A stretch of DNA of 64,000 bases from Phytoseiulus persimilis (lineage: Eukaryota; Arthropoda; Arachnida; Mesostigmata; Phytoseiidae). The position numbers were made by a program, and so were the translations under genes. The notes under the pieces are model-generated. The model did not search any database. It was not told the origin of the DNA and saw only the letters and a program-made list of their open reading frames with translations. The stretch covers positions 23,870,001 through 23,934,000 of the forward strand of contig CM075101.1 in NCBI GenBank assembly GCA_037576195.1, read 5' to 3'. Of this stretch, positions 10,806 through 20,321 are shown piece after piece. The first letter of the stretch is position 1, and every line of letters starts with the position of its first letter.

Positions 10806-12591
10806 GCAACGAAGAGCGCAATTATCCTGTAAATTGCTTGTGAATAAGATGCAATCGTAGATAACTCAAAGCTCCCCATTTGCCTTCGGTTCACCCGTGA
10901 TTAGAAAGTAGTTTCGTGCATCATGGCCAGGAGGGAGACTCAATATCTGTCTCGAGAGAAGATTCGTTCCCAACGACAAGATGACCTGTCCTTTGCGAAG
11001 CTTGGCAAATGCGTCTGCGCAAACTCCTCGGGTCGACCTCAGCCCTGGTGGAGGCGATCGCCTCAACCAAAAGAACTGAGACGTCGATGGCCCCGGGAAC
11101 ACAATGGAATACGAGCTCTGCATCAAAGCTGGTTCGATCAGCAGTCTCGATTTGCGAGGAGACGTCCCGGAAGACGAAATTTTCGGGGCATTTTGACGGA
11201 GTCGAAAAGACAGAAATTGAATCGCCCTCAAACTCGTACCCGATATTTTTGTTACGACTCACCCACGACGCTTTCGCTACCGAGGATTCGTAGGCAAGTG
11301 GAGACCCAAAGCCCGCTGGAAACGCCGGGAAGGATGTTGTTTTCCGTTGGCTCTCACAACCGGCGCAGAGGAAGTATCGAAGGAAGCTCTGTGTGCACTG
11401 GATATGTTCGCATATTGAGAAATTCTCAGGCGGCTATCCCGAATCGATTGTACCCCGCAAGACATTCATCATCAAATGCCGTCCCCCTTCGTACACCGCG
11501 TGAAAAAGCCTCTCCCTCTGCCACAAGAGAGATCGGCTACGGGATCGGGACCGTATCGGAGTAATTCCTGAGTCTCCACATCATACGGTCTATCGGCGAT
11601 TTCTTTTGATAACGTGTTAACCTTATCATCAGCGCCGGAACTTCGTTCACGGGTTAAAACATTCGGAAAGTTTCAAGGGGTGGGATGAGATTCGTTCTTT
11701 CTGCCCCGAATATCACCGACATGCCGAAACTCGCGATGAATACTCTCGGTACCGGTTCACCAGCTAACGAGGCAGGAGCACGCGGGCTCTCAAAAAGGGG
11801 TTGTGGCCGCTTCCATGATGTCGGAGGTGAAGGAAACATATCGGGTTCGATTATAACGGTGGATTCAGATTGTATGAAAGATATGCGGGCCTGCGCCAGG
11901 TGTAGAGCACGAGGGGGATAAAATCCGCATCCCTCGAGTGATCCACCATGAGTAAGTGTGGGCTTGAAATACGTCCTTTCTCCTCGAAAGTTGTAGATTC
12001 CTTCTGGACTCGCTGAAGATATGCACACCTCCATCATGTGGCATGAATACCACACTCAGTAAGTTCGGGGGGAGGGGGGGGGGGGGGGTCACACGAAGGA
12101 CGTGATAGCAAAGAGTACGAACATCGTACCATAATCTGGGCCTCGAACGACACTTGAATATAACAGTTGAAGTCGCTCCGCGCTGTTTCCTTGGAACGCT
12201 GCACTTGCCATGCAACCTCGCTGGCCGTTGTGCGGGAATGCTGTCTGCGGGAGAAGGATAACGCAAATGACCGTCATTTGTAATCCCCACTGACAATGAT
12301 TTTGAAATTGATCAGCACCGAATCGGTGTCTGATCACGGAATCTGAGAAGTCAGAAGAGAGCTTGAACAAACCCGGCGCCGGTCGACCTCGCCGTCCCAT
12401 ACACATTTGGGGACAGCGATGGAATGAGAGTTCCGTTCGTCACAGCAGCCTCGACTGTTTTGATTGATACCGACGACGATAAGCAAGATCGCTGACGCAT
12501 TCAACATTAGTGGCGCAGATCCTTCCTTCCAAGATTCCGCCTCGGTGAAGACTTAGGATTGGAAAGAACTGCTTCGCAGGGAAAATCGACA
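10806..12591. other. intergenic, no gene seen
   Basis: This lies between the glycine-rich gene and the 3' end of the convergent TGS1 gene. It contains a G-rich run near 12067-12089. Open frames here have no recognisable features. Confidence 0.45.
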
Positions 12592-12597
12592 TTTATT
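12592..12597 (-). terminator. polyadenylation signal of TGS1
   Basis: TTTATT on plus (AATAAA on minus), 25 bases downstream of the TGS1 stop at 12622-12624, giving a very short 3' UTR. Confidence 0.6.
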
Positions 12598-12621
12598 CAA
12601 CGTTCGCGAGCGATGCACCCA

Positions 12622-14381
12622 TCATTTACAGATAAGATCACCGAAGTATGCAGTTATTGTTTTGATTTTCTTGTTCAATAGATTCTGCTCGACTTCAACG
12701 CGCCCCAGCTCGCACAGTTGGTCGACCTTGGTGTTCCGAGGCAGTACGGTCGCGATATTGGGAGAAATTTTCTGCCACGCTCGGAAGATCGTCACAAAAT
12801 CGATGTCCATATCTTCCAGATCGAACGCTTCTCTATCCTTATATTCGGGTCCTCCCCAAGGTGGACTGAAGAGAGTGGCGTCGGGAGCGAAGCGAGGCAC
12901 GAAGTTGTTCATGTCGGCCAGAACGAAATCGATTTTGTTTTCCACACCGTAAACAGCCGTATTATGCTTGGCCATTTCGATCGTTTCCCGGTCGTTATCG
13001 ATGGCGAGCACCGAATGCGATCTCAACCCTAGCTGAACGACGTCGCCACCGACTCCGCAGAAGGCAGCCACGACCAAGTTTGATTTTCTCACAGGTCTCG
13101 GACAAATACGAGCCGCGATGTGCTCGGCGATTTTCTCCGGTGTTACGCTGAACCAAGCGGTTTCATTCAAACGTATGCCCTCGTCGAACTTCCGAAAGAG
13201 CCTATAACGTTGAGCCCAGTATTTGGCTAGTCGCGCGTCCTTGGGAGCATCTTCTAATGCGTCTGCGCTGATCGATAAGGGCAGTTTTTTGTGATTGTGA
13301 CTTTCTTTCTTGATTTTTTTGAGTTTGTGGTTCTTGATGTGCCGACTGTCGATGCTGCAATTATCCCCACTCGTCACGAGGCCGAAATCACGGAGGGAAA
13401 GGGAACGTTTGCCGGAGGATCCCTGCTCACTATTTTCTTCATGGTCTCCCCCGTCATTCTCCGATGTGTTCGTTTCTCCGATATCTCCCTCAGATACCAT
13501 GGATATACGGCGCTGCTCCTGCATGTCACTCAAGATATGAACCTCCGGTTCCAGCAAACGATTCATCTGTCGGAGGTAAACTTCCCACGCGTGTTCTCTC
13601 CATAAATTGCTCCATGCTCCATCGTAGTTCTCTTCACTCATCCCCTCACGACCCCGATTCTCATCATCGTTGGTCTTGCGATTCCCATCCTCAACGTCGA
13701 CTCCAATGTATTCGCTCGAGTCATCGAGGGCACTATGATCCTGACAAATACCTTCGTCACTGCAGTTGGCCACATCTGACATCGTTTCTTCAATCATGAA
13801 GTCGCCGTACTTCGATCGCCAGGACTCTACAGTCAGGCGTTCCCCATGAATTAGCCAGAATTTATCAAACTCATCCTTCGTCAAACTTCCCGATGCCAAA
13901 TCAGGATTCTGGAGCCTCGATTCGGATTCATCAGGACTACTGGGACGGGAGGATCTGGACACACTCATCCTTTCCGTGGAGGAATTGAGCTCGGTCAGCT
14001 CCTTGTCGTAGTCTTTCTCGATCATCCAACTGTCAGACGGAGCGACGTCATCGCATGTCGAGCTGAAGTCTTTGCCCTGACCGAAACTAAGTGGCAGACC
14101 GAAGTCCAGCATGACTTGCTGCTCCTGGTTCAGGATATCGGGCTCCTGCTCGCGAGTCCAATCGGGTTCACAGTCCATGTGATATGAACGAGTCACCGTG
14201 AAAGGATTAGCCCCTGAACAATCAAGTATTTTCTGCCATACGTCCATGTCGAGTATTCCGCAAGCAAACCCGTCGGCTGTGCATCGTCCCCAATGGTTCT
14301 CGTGCTCTGGTGGGCACTCCACGAAAAATACTCGGCTTTCAGTGCCATCGACTTGAAGGCTGACTGAATCCAGGCGACCCT
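12622..14381 (-). CDS. TGS1: trimethylguanosine synthase (main exon)
   Basis: This enzyme uses S-adenosylmethionine to convert m7G caps of snRNA and snoRNA to 2,2,7-trimethylguanosine, in Cajal bodies and in the cytoplasm. The catalytic domain is the last ~190 residues: LAKYWAQRYRLFRKFDEGI, WFSVTPEKIAEHIA, the SAM-binding AFCGVGGDVVQLGL, AIDNDRETIEMAKHNAxVYG-like segment, the catalytic SPPWGGPEY and the closing KIKTITAYFGDLI, all hallmarks of TGS1. The N-terminal ~370 residues are acidic and disordered and include LDFGLPLSFG, matching the family's GLPLxFG motif. The exon begins at 14381 after the acceptor TTTTCAATTCACAG. The first bases (AG GGT) need a 5' exon ending in phase 1; one that fits exactly ends at 14532. 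Complete at the 3' end. Confidence 0.93.
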
Positions 14382-14531
14382 CTGTGAATTGAAAAGGGTT
14401 CTTGAGACATACTTTGGGGGCCTACTGTTCCGTTCATGTGCTCCACATAGTTTTGTCGGAAACACGGCGTGGAGGAGGTTGATGTCGCCTGAATACATAA
14501 TGCCATCTTGGACTTTGTGATGCCGCCTCAC

Positions 14532-15060
14532 CTCTGGGCTTGTCAACGAGGTATATGTTGTCGCCAACATCTTCGTAAGCTCCTCCGCAGAGAACGTCGT
14601 TTTTAGTTATCTGCTTCAGAACCTTCTGTGCCCGTTTCCCTGGAATGTCGAATCGAAGCTTTTGTGTGGAGAATTGATAATCGATTATAATGTAGCTCGG
14701 ATATAGCATCAGCACCGTCCCGATCTCCAGGAAACAGGGAATTCTTCTGAGCTTTTTCAAATCGTTGAGGTTTGGTGATTGAAGAGGAAATAGCAGTCGG
14801 TCCTGGGAGAACGCCGTGGGATCAATAGCAGTGGGTACCGTTTTCGAAGTACCTCTGTCATTGAGAACCATAAGATGCTTTCCTCGAGCCGACTCCTCTT
14901 CTAGCTGTGGCAAGATGATACGCCGACTCGTGAGTACTCGATCACATTGACCAGCTCCCTTCAGGGTCTCCACCATCTTCAGGTCGAGTGAATGATCCTC
15001 CGAAACTCCACCCGAATCGCAAATGAACGACAAGCGAATCGATGCGGATTTGCTACTTCT
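14532..15060 (-). CDS. upstream coding exon, splice-compatible with TGS1, domain unknown
   Basis: An open frame of about 175 codons runs on the minus strand from roughly 15058 to 14532. It ends in an excellent donor (CCCAGAG|GTGAGG) in phase 1. That phase joins exactly to the TGS1 exon at 14381, across a 150-base intron, restoring DKPRE-GRLDSVSLQVDG. The 5' acceptor is probably the AAG near 15059. I do not recognise the protein: it has a moderately hydrophobic central stretch (LEIGTVLMLYPSYIIIDYQF) and no known motif. Either TGS1 in this species has a lineage-specific N-terminal extension, or two genes share a transcription unit by read-through splicing. The border agreement is seen directly; co-translation is inferred. 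Confidence 0.55.
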
Positions 15061-15320
15061 TCAAAGAAGATCGTCAAAGTCTGAGATATCCAACTCGCGC
15101 TCCTTCAGAAGCGACTTGTTTATATATTTCCCAGCAGACTCCCTTTTGGCGCCAACTTTTGAAAAGTGGACGGCTCACCACGTTTTCTTTTGGGGACTTC
15201 GGCGTATTTTTCATCCGATTGGGCCACTTCGAGGTAAGATAGGTCAATATTGAGACACTCATACTGATCGTGATGACTGAAAGTGACGCTCTGGGTGACG
15301 ATGATAGTTTACCCAAGGAC

Positions 15321-15641
15321 TCATAATTTCGAACACCAGCCCCGTGTGATGGTGCCCCTGGAGGATCTCTGAGCACCTGGCCCGGAATCCTTGTTCGTAG
15401 TGTGCTTCAAGTGTATCATCTCATAAGCGGTGGACCCGGGAATTGAGCATCCGGAAGAGATTATCAACGCTCTTCCGTAGCTCAGCATGTTTCGATTCCA
15501 CCGGCTTTCGTCATCGACGTTCATTCTACTCAACAGAGCACCCAAGTCGATTGAAAAGATCGGTAGTACGAGGTAGTTTGGAGTGTTCCCAGCAGTGAAC
15601 TCCGTATAGGTGACCTCGTGCCTTGAGCGAGATAGAGTCAT
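15321..15641 (-). CDS. candidate first coding exon of the TGS1 transcription unit
   Basis: An ATG-initiated open frame (MTLSRSRHEVTYTEFTAGN...) starts at 15641 on the minus strand and is open to 15321. It is not recognised. A weak donor (CCAG|GTGCTC) near 15371 would give phase 1, whereas the next exon (ending 14532) needs phase 2, so an extra exon or another donor is required. The regular amino-acid composition, and the position facing the PDE12 ATG across 152 bases, support a real gene start. The exon end is uncertain. Confidence 0.4.
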   Translation of the reverse strand: MTLSRSRHEVTYTEFTAGNTPNYLVLPIFSIDLGALLSRMNVDDESRWNRNMLSYGRALIISSGCSIPGSTAYEMIHLKHTTNKDSGPGAQRSSRGTITRGWCSKL

Positions 15642-15793
15642 CTTTCCGACTGCCTACATCGATCCACAATCCAAATTAACTCTTGGGAGAAGCTAGCGCG
15701 TTTATACAGAGTAGGCTCCCAATAAACTTTGAATCGATATAGTAGGAGCTCAATTTCCAATATTCATAGGAATCTGCCTACAGGCGTAGCAAG
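15642..15793. promoter_or_regulatory. probable bidirectional promoter, TGS1 unit / PDE12
   Basis: Only 152 bases separate the candidate minus-strand ATG (15641) from the PDE12 ATG (15794). The interval contains ATCGAT (15658-15663) and ATCGATA (15733-15739), the latter 7 of 8 bases of the insect DRE (TATCGATA) used by housekeeping promoters. There is no good TATA box for either gene. Inference from spacing and motifs. Confidence 0.4.
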
Positions 15794-18700
15794 ATGACGA
15801 CCTCACAGACGCGGAAAATCGCGTTCGTGTCCATCAACGAGGAAACGCGGAGAATGCTCCTCTCCTTTCGGTTAGAAGATGAAAATGTGAAGGATCGAGT
15901 CTACAGCATCAATAGGAACTTGGATGAAGCTCTTGAGGTCGCTCTCGAGAGGTGAGGAAACCATATTGACAGTATCTTCGACGGAAGGATCGGGTATCCC
16001 ACGTCCATAGCTGCAGCGTGTCATCAGTTACGACGGCAGAATATCCTGTCAAGGTTCTCTGAGTGAAGAAGTTGGATACCTGGGGACTCCTCTAAAATTT
16101 CATGGATCTGTTTTCATATCTCTCCAAAGGACAAGCATGAACTTGGAGGTGGCAGCTAATAAGAGGTCGAGGAGAAAGAAGAAATCGGAGGATGGTGAAG
16201 AGAAGAAAACGCCTCCGTTCGAAGTGCGCCTGGAGGATTCTCAGGGGAAAGTACGCAGGTCTCTATCTTCCGATTACCGCGTTCACATATTGGTGCACTC
16301 ATCCTGTCTGGAAGGAGTCTCTGCCTTCATTAGTCGGGATCTCTGCCCTGAGCGCTAACGTTTACATAATTTCGATCCTCTCCAGGTCCTCGAGCCTTTC
16401 TTGACCAACCTCGAGGCTTTCAAAACGGGTCATGTACTCAGAGTCGGGAGGCACAGCTTCGAAGTCGTTGTAGACGCTCCAACCGTTATCCGTCTTTCGC
16501 TACCGAAGATGTTGATCGCCGGTAAATCTCTGAGAAGTTATGCTCAGTCCATGAGTAGCTCTGAGGTCGCTTCTGTTTCGGATGTCTTCTGCTATACGAA
16601 AATCCCCGATTCCGCAATACTTTCCAGGGTTCCCAGTGCAGGCCTACGTGACCTTAGAACATGCTGAGCTCGAACACTGCGTCTTCTCCTGGTGGATCCA
16701 AGCGCGCAAGTTCACCGCCTTTGACAAGTATCCCGAAGATGACGTTCAAAGAGTGCATGGTTTTACGTTCATTAGGGTTGAAGGAGAGTGCAGCAACATC
16801 TTCTATCCCTCGGAGGAAGTCGTTGGCAGGAGAGTTATGGTGCGCATGGTTTCCGTTTGCCGCTCAATGGATGAGAGTATAAGATGGTGACGCCCGCGTT
16901 CAGAGTTCTCAACGAAATCCCCGCAATCTCTCCGCATGAATGGGAATTTCTTGATCCAGGTCATGTGCGAACCCAGGAGGCCAGACGCCGCGGGCGTTCC
17001 CATCCGGGAAATGGCTACAACCGTTGTGGCGTCGATGAAAGAAGGCGAATTCTACAGGGAGCGCCTGGAGCTCACAACGCAGGTTCTTCCTGACGACAAG
17101 TCAGTGGGTTTCCGCAATTCTCCATCGCGACTTGTTTCCTGGACTGCCATTCATTTCGATGAACTCAAAGTTCGACCCTCTCTTCAGGTTCCGGGTGGTG
17201 TCCTACAACTTATTGGCGAACATCTACGCTCATACAAACTATTCACAAAAAGTGCTGTTTGGCTACTGTCCGACTTGGGCTTTGGATTTCGACTACAGGA
17301 AGCATTCACTCATGAGAGAAATTCTAGGTGAACCCCCCTCACTTCGAACTTCTTCTAGGCTCTGTAACGTCTGATTTCGATTCAAAAAACCATGCCGAGT
17401 CTCCTTCAAGGTTACAACGCGGACATCCTCTGCCTTCAAGAAGTTGACCGCAGCATGTTCTCCAAGGATCTTTACCCGTGTTTGAGTCTCCGCGACTTCA
17501 ATGGAATTTACTGCGAAAAAACAGGACATAGCTCAGAAGGTGAGACGGTCGGCACCATGCGGAGTTTCACGCTTTGGACTCTATTCTAGATGTGCCTTCT
17601 CGCGGTCCTGAATGCATGTGCTTTCTTTGGGGGAGTATGCTACAATATCCAGGCTCGCGTCGACCTTGCAGGTGTGGCCATATTTTTCCGCGAATCTAAA
17701 TTCGAGCTCGTGGAGAAGTTCTCGATGACGTATTCTCAAGCCATACAGGAATCAGAATCCCTCACGGACATCAGAGAGGCTGTGAACGCCAATGAGAAGC
17801 TCCGACAAAAACTCAAAGAATTGTGTCAAATGTTCATGGTGGGTAAACTGACCTCATGATTCCGATAAGAGATCCGAATTCGGTCGGGACTGAGATGGCA
17901 GGTCTCTTGAGGGAGTCGCAAAGCGTGTTCCATCATTTTATTTACGCAAATGTTTCCATCTCACAGCTTCTGGTTTTGAAACACAAGAGTAGTGAGAAGC
18001 ACTTGATTGTCTGCAATACACATCTTTACTTCCATCCCAATGCGGATCATATAAGACTCCTCCAAGCTCTCACGGGACTACGCTTACTCGAAGAAACCGC
18101 TGAGAGATACAAAGAAGTAAGGGAAAGAGCTGCAGGACATGCATGAATTGAGATCTAGTTCAGATAAGCATCCATATCATTCCTGTAGGCCGATTCTGAA
18201 TGCGGATCAATCTTCTGCGGTGACTTCAACAGCACACCCGAGTACGCAGTTTACCAACTCTTCACCACGGGGCGTGTCCCGAAGGATTCCCAAGATTGGA
18301 CCAGCAGTGAGTTGAATTCGATCCGCTCCGCAGGAAGCGGTCGTGGAATACTTGGTTTCCATCGCTAATTGATCATGATGATGGATAATCCAGTCACTGA
18401 ATATTGTATTGAGTTATTCGTACTCGTGTTTCGCCATCGACCTCACTTGGAGAGAGACGGAGGAGGAACGACTTCCAAGATTTTCGGGTCTTTTCTCCTG
18501 TTGGCCGTCGGAATGCCGTTTGTAAGAGAGGCAAAGACCTTGAGAAGACTGGCATGGCACCTTTCAGCGGGCTCTCAGAGCGCTCGTTTGCGTCGCGTCG
18601 AGTTCTCTAACGGCCGCAGGCACAAGAGTGATCTCTGCTTCAGAGGTAGAGATGGATGGTTTTCAGCCGCTCGATTCGAAGGTCCTAACGTATCTAGGAA

Positions 18701-19065
18701 ATTAATGAGAATTCTCCCGTAGATCCCGAGGAGAAGGTGCACGGAGTTGCCGCGACGATCAAGCGCAACATGAAGTCTGCTTGTGGTACCCCAGAATTCA
18801 CAAACTACACTGTCGAGTTCAAGGATTGCTTGGACTACATATTCCATTCCGAGGTACTGAGGAACGGGCGTTTATCACACTCCAATGTCGAGTCTCGTGA
18901 TTTTGAGGTGATATGAAATTCGCGTTCCAGGAAATCGCAGTCGACTCCGTGGTGCCACTCCCCCCAGAAGATGTTTTAGCCAATGAAAAATATCAAGCGA
19001 TACCATCGCCCATTTTCCCTTCGGACCATTTAGCTCTGGTAGCAAATCTGAAGTTCAAGCAATAA
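15794..19065 (+). CDS. PDE12: 2',5'-phosphodiesterase 12-like, 12 exons
   Basis: The predicted enzyme of the EEP (exonuclease-endonuclease-phosphatase) family has 578 residues (human PDE12: 609). PDE12 removes 2'-5' oligoadenylate and trims mitochondrial poly(A) tails. Exons: 15794-15951, 16130-16250, 16386-16521, 16628-16839, 16960-17099, 17188-17327, 17411-17539, 17672-17838, 17967-18116, 18189-18306, 18723-18853, 18931-19065; all phases agree. Motifs in order: VVSYNLLANIYAHTNYS, GYNADILCLQEVDRSMFS (Mg-binding Glu), VGVAIFFRESKF-like segment, LIVCNTHLYFHP, FCGDFNSTPEY (catalytic Asp/Asn), KSACGTPEFTNYT, DCLDYIF, and PSDHLALVANLKF (catalytic His). The N-terminal half matches the PDE12-specific region (LRVGRHSFEVVVDAPTV, KMLIAGFPV). 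The start is the first ATG. Exon 2 could instead begin six bases later. The N-terminus is not obviously a mitochondrial presequence. Confidence 0.93.
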
Positions 19066-19067
19066 AC
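19062..19067 (+). terminator. AATAAA overlapping the PDE12 stop codon
   Basis: The sequence CAA TAA ACG places AATAAA across the stop codon. It may be coincidental; no better signal is seen in the next 250 bases. Confidence 0.25.
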
Positions 19068-19870
19068 GAGTTCTTGACGGAAACTGTACTTTCTGGAAGT
19101 GAGGAACGATATGAATTTTCCAGCGTACAATGTTAGGCAAAAAGCTCTGGATGAGTCCGTTCGCACATACCCGCTCCGTGCCAAGCACTAATTCTCCTGA
19201 ACCTGAGTCAAAGTATGAGCGGTGGCGGATAAGTTCACGACGATATTGAATATATCCGCTGGACCGATTTCCACAAGGTATGGCAGAGGAGACAAGTGTA
19301 GATCGCACTCGATGCGCGCCGTGTAGCATAGTGTTCTTGACAGAATAAGTACATGACGAGGGAGATCGCCGCTTGTTCGAAAAAACCGCGTCGATTTCGG
19401 CGGCCCGCCATCTTGGATATAGTCGACGGCGCAGCAACGAATCAATAACAGTCGAACTTCGTCTTCTGAGTTCCGTCGGCTTAGCGGGAGAAATAGGAGG
19501 TAAGTTCAAGTTAGAGTTTTACCCGCCGTACACTCAATCAGTTGATGAAGGGAGCATGTGAGGTTCGTCAGAGGACGGTCGGAGTAGGTACCAAGTCCTT
19601 CTGGGAAGTTGCCGTTTCATGTCGTTTCCAAAGACAGTGTCGAGCTGCGTCTGGCAAGACTGACTTTTTATGCCCAGTCATTTCAGTCACGGTCACTCCG
19701 TCGACAACTTCATTGAATTGATGCAGTCAGATTGGTTCAATCATGTGACAGTATGTCGGCACAACCAATGGCGAGGTTCACTCTGGGCCGAATTCGTCCG
19801 GGCTTTCCGAAGTATCTGGGTGCTCATTGTTGTTTCAATGTCTATTGATTATGCGAGTTCCACTACAGAA
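19068..19870. other. short intergenic / SEM1 5' region
   Basis: This holds the SEM1 promoter and 5' UTR. A 159-codon minus-strand open frame (19030-19509) has no recognisable content and I do not call it. An ATG in frame with SEM1 lies at 19670. Confidence 0.4.
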
Positions 19871-20273
19871 ATGGCTTCGACTACCGCGACTCAGGAAACC
19901 CCGAAGAAGGTCGACCTCGGGCTCCTCGAAGAAGACGACGAGTTTGAAGAATTTCCCGCTGAAGGTAGTTCCTGGCATCCGGTGTTGTTTGTTTCAAGTG
20001 GATGTTTCATTCGTTCATGAATGAGTCTAGGAGAATCTCCTCTTGGTGGCATACTCTACAGTCTGGAGAAATCATGCTGAACGGAGGCCGTAATTTCAAT
20101 CATTGATCTGTTGTTCTCTAGAATGGACCGGAAAATGTGACGCAGAAGAGGCTAACGTCTGGGAAGATAACTGGGATGACGACAACGTTGAGGACGACTT
20201 CTCAGATCAGCTCCGGAAAGAGCTGCAAAAAGCCGGTTTCCAACCTCAACAAGCACAAGACGTCAAGATGTAA
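19871..20273 (+). CDS. SEM1: 26S proteasome complex subunit SEM1 (DSS1)
   Basis: A small acidic protein of 81 residues in two exons, 19871-19964 and 20122-20273 (phase 1 joint, ctctag acceptor). SEM1/DSS1 is a subunit of the proteasome lid, binds BRCA2 and takes part in the TREX-2 mRNA-export complex. Diagnostic blocks: [18 protein letters not shown], then [19 protein letters not shown], then [20 protein letters not shown]. The length is close to the human protein (70), with slightly longer ends. The ATG at 19871 is chosen because it directly precedes the conserved block. An in-frame ATG at 19670 would add 67 residues rich in Trp, His and Phe that are not part of the family. Confidence 0.96.
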
Positions 20274-20315
20274 ATAGAATGTGAGCTAAGAGAGAGAACC
20301 CAGAATATCGAGATG

Positions 20316-20321
20316 AATAAA
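20316..20321 (+). terminator. polyadenylation signal of SEM1
   Basis: AATAAA 43 bases after the SEM1 stop codon. Confidence 0.65.

Noticed and set aside
10345-10860. 171-codon plus-strand frame overlapping the second glycine-rich gene
   Set aside because: It ignores the clear splice pair at 10455/10533 and reads a Thr/Ser/Asp shadow of the real frame.
19030-19509. 159-codon minus-strand open frame between PDE12 and SEM1
   Set aside because: Overlaps the last PDE12 exon and has no family features; most likely antisense shadow and chance.
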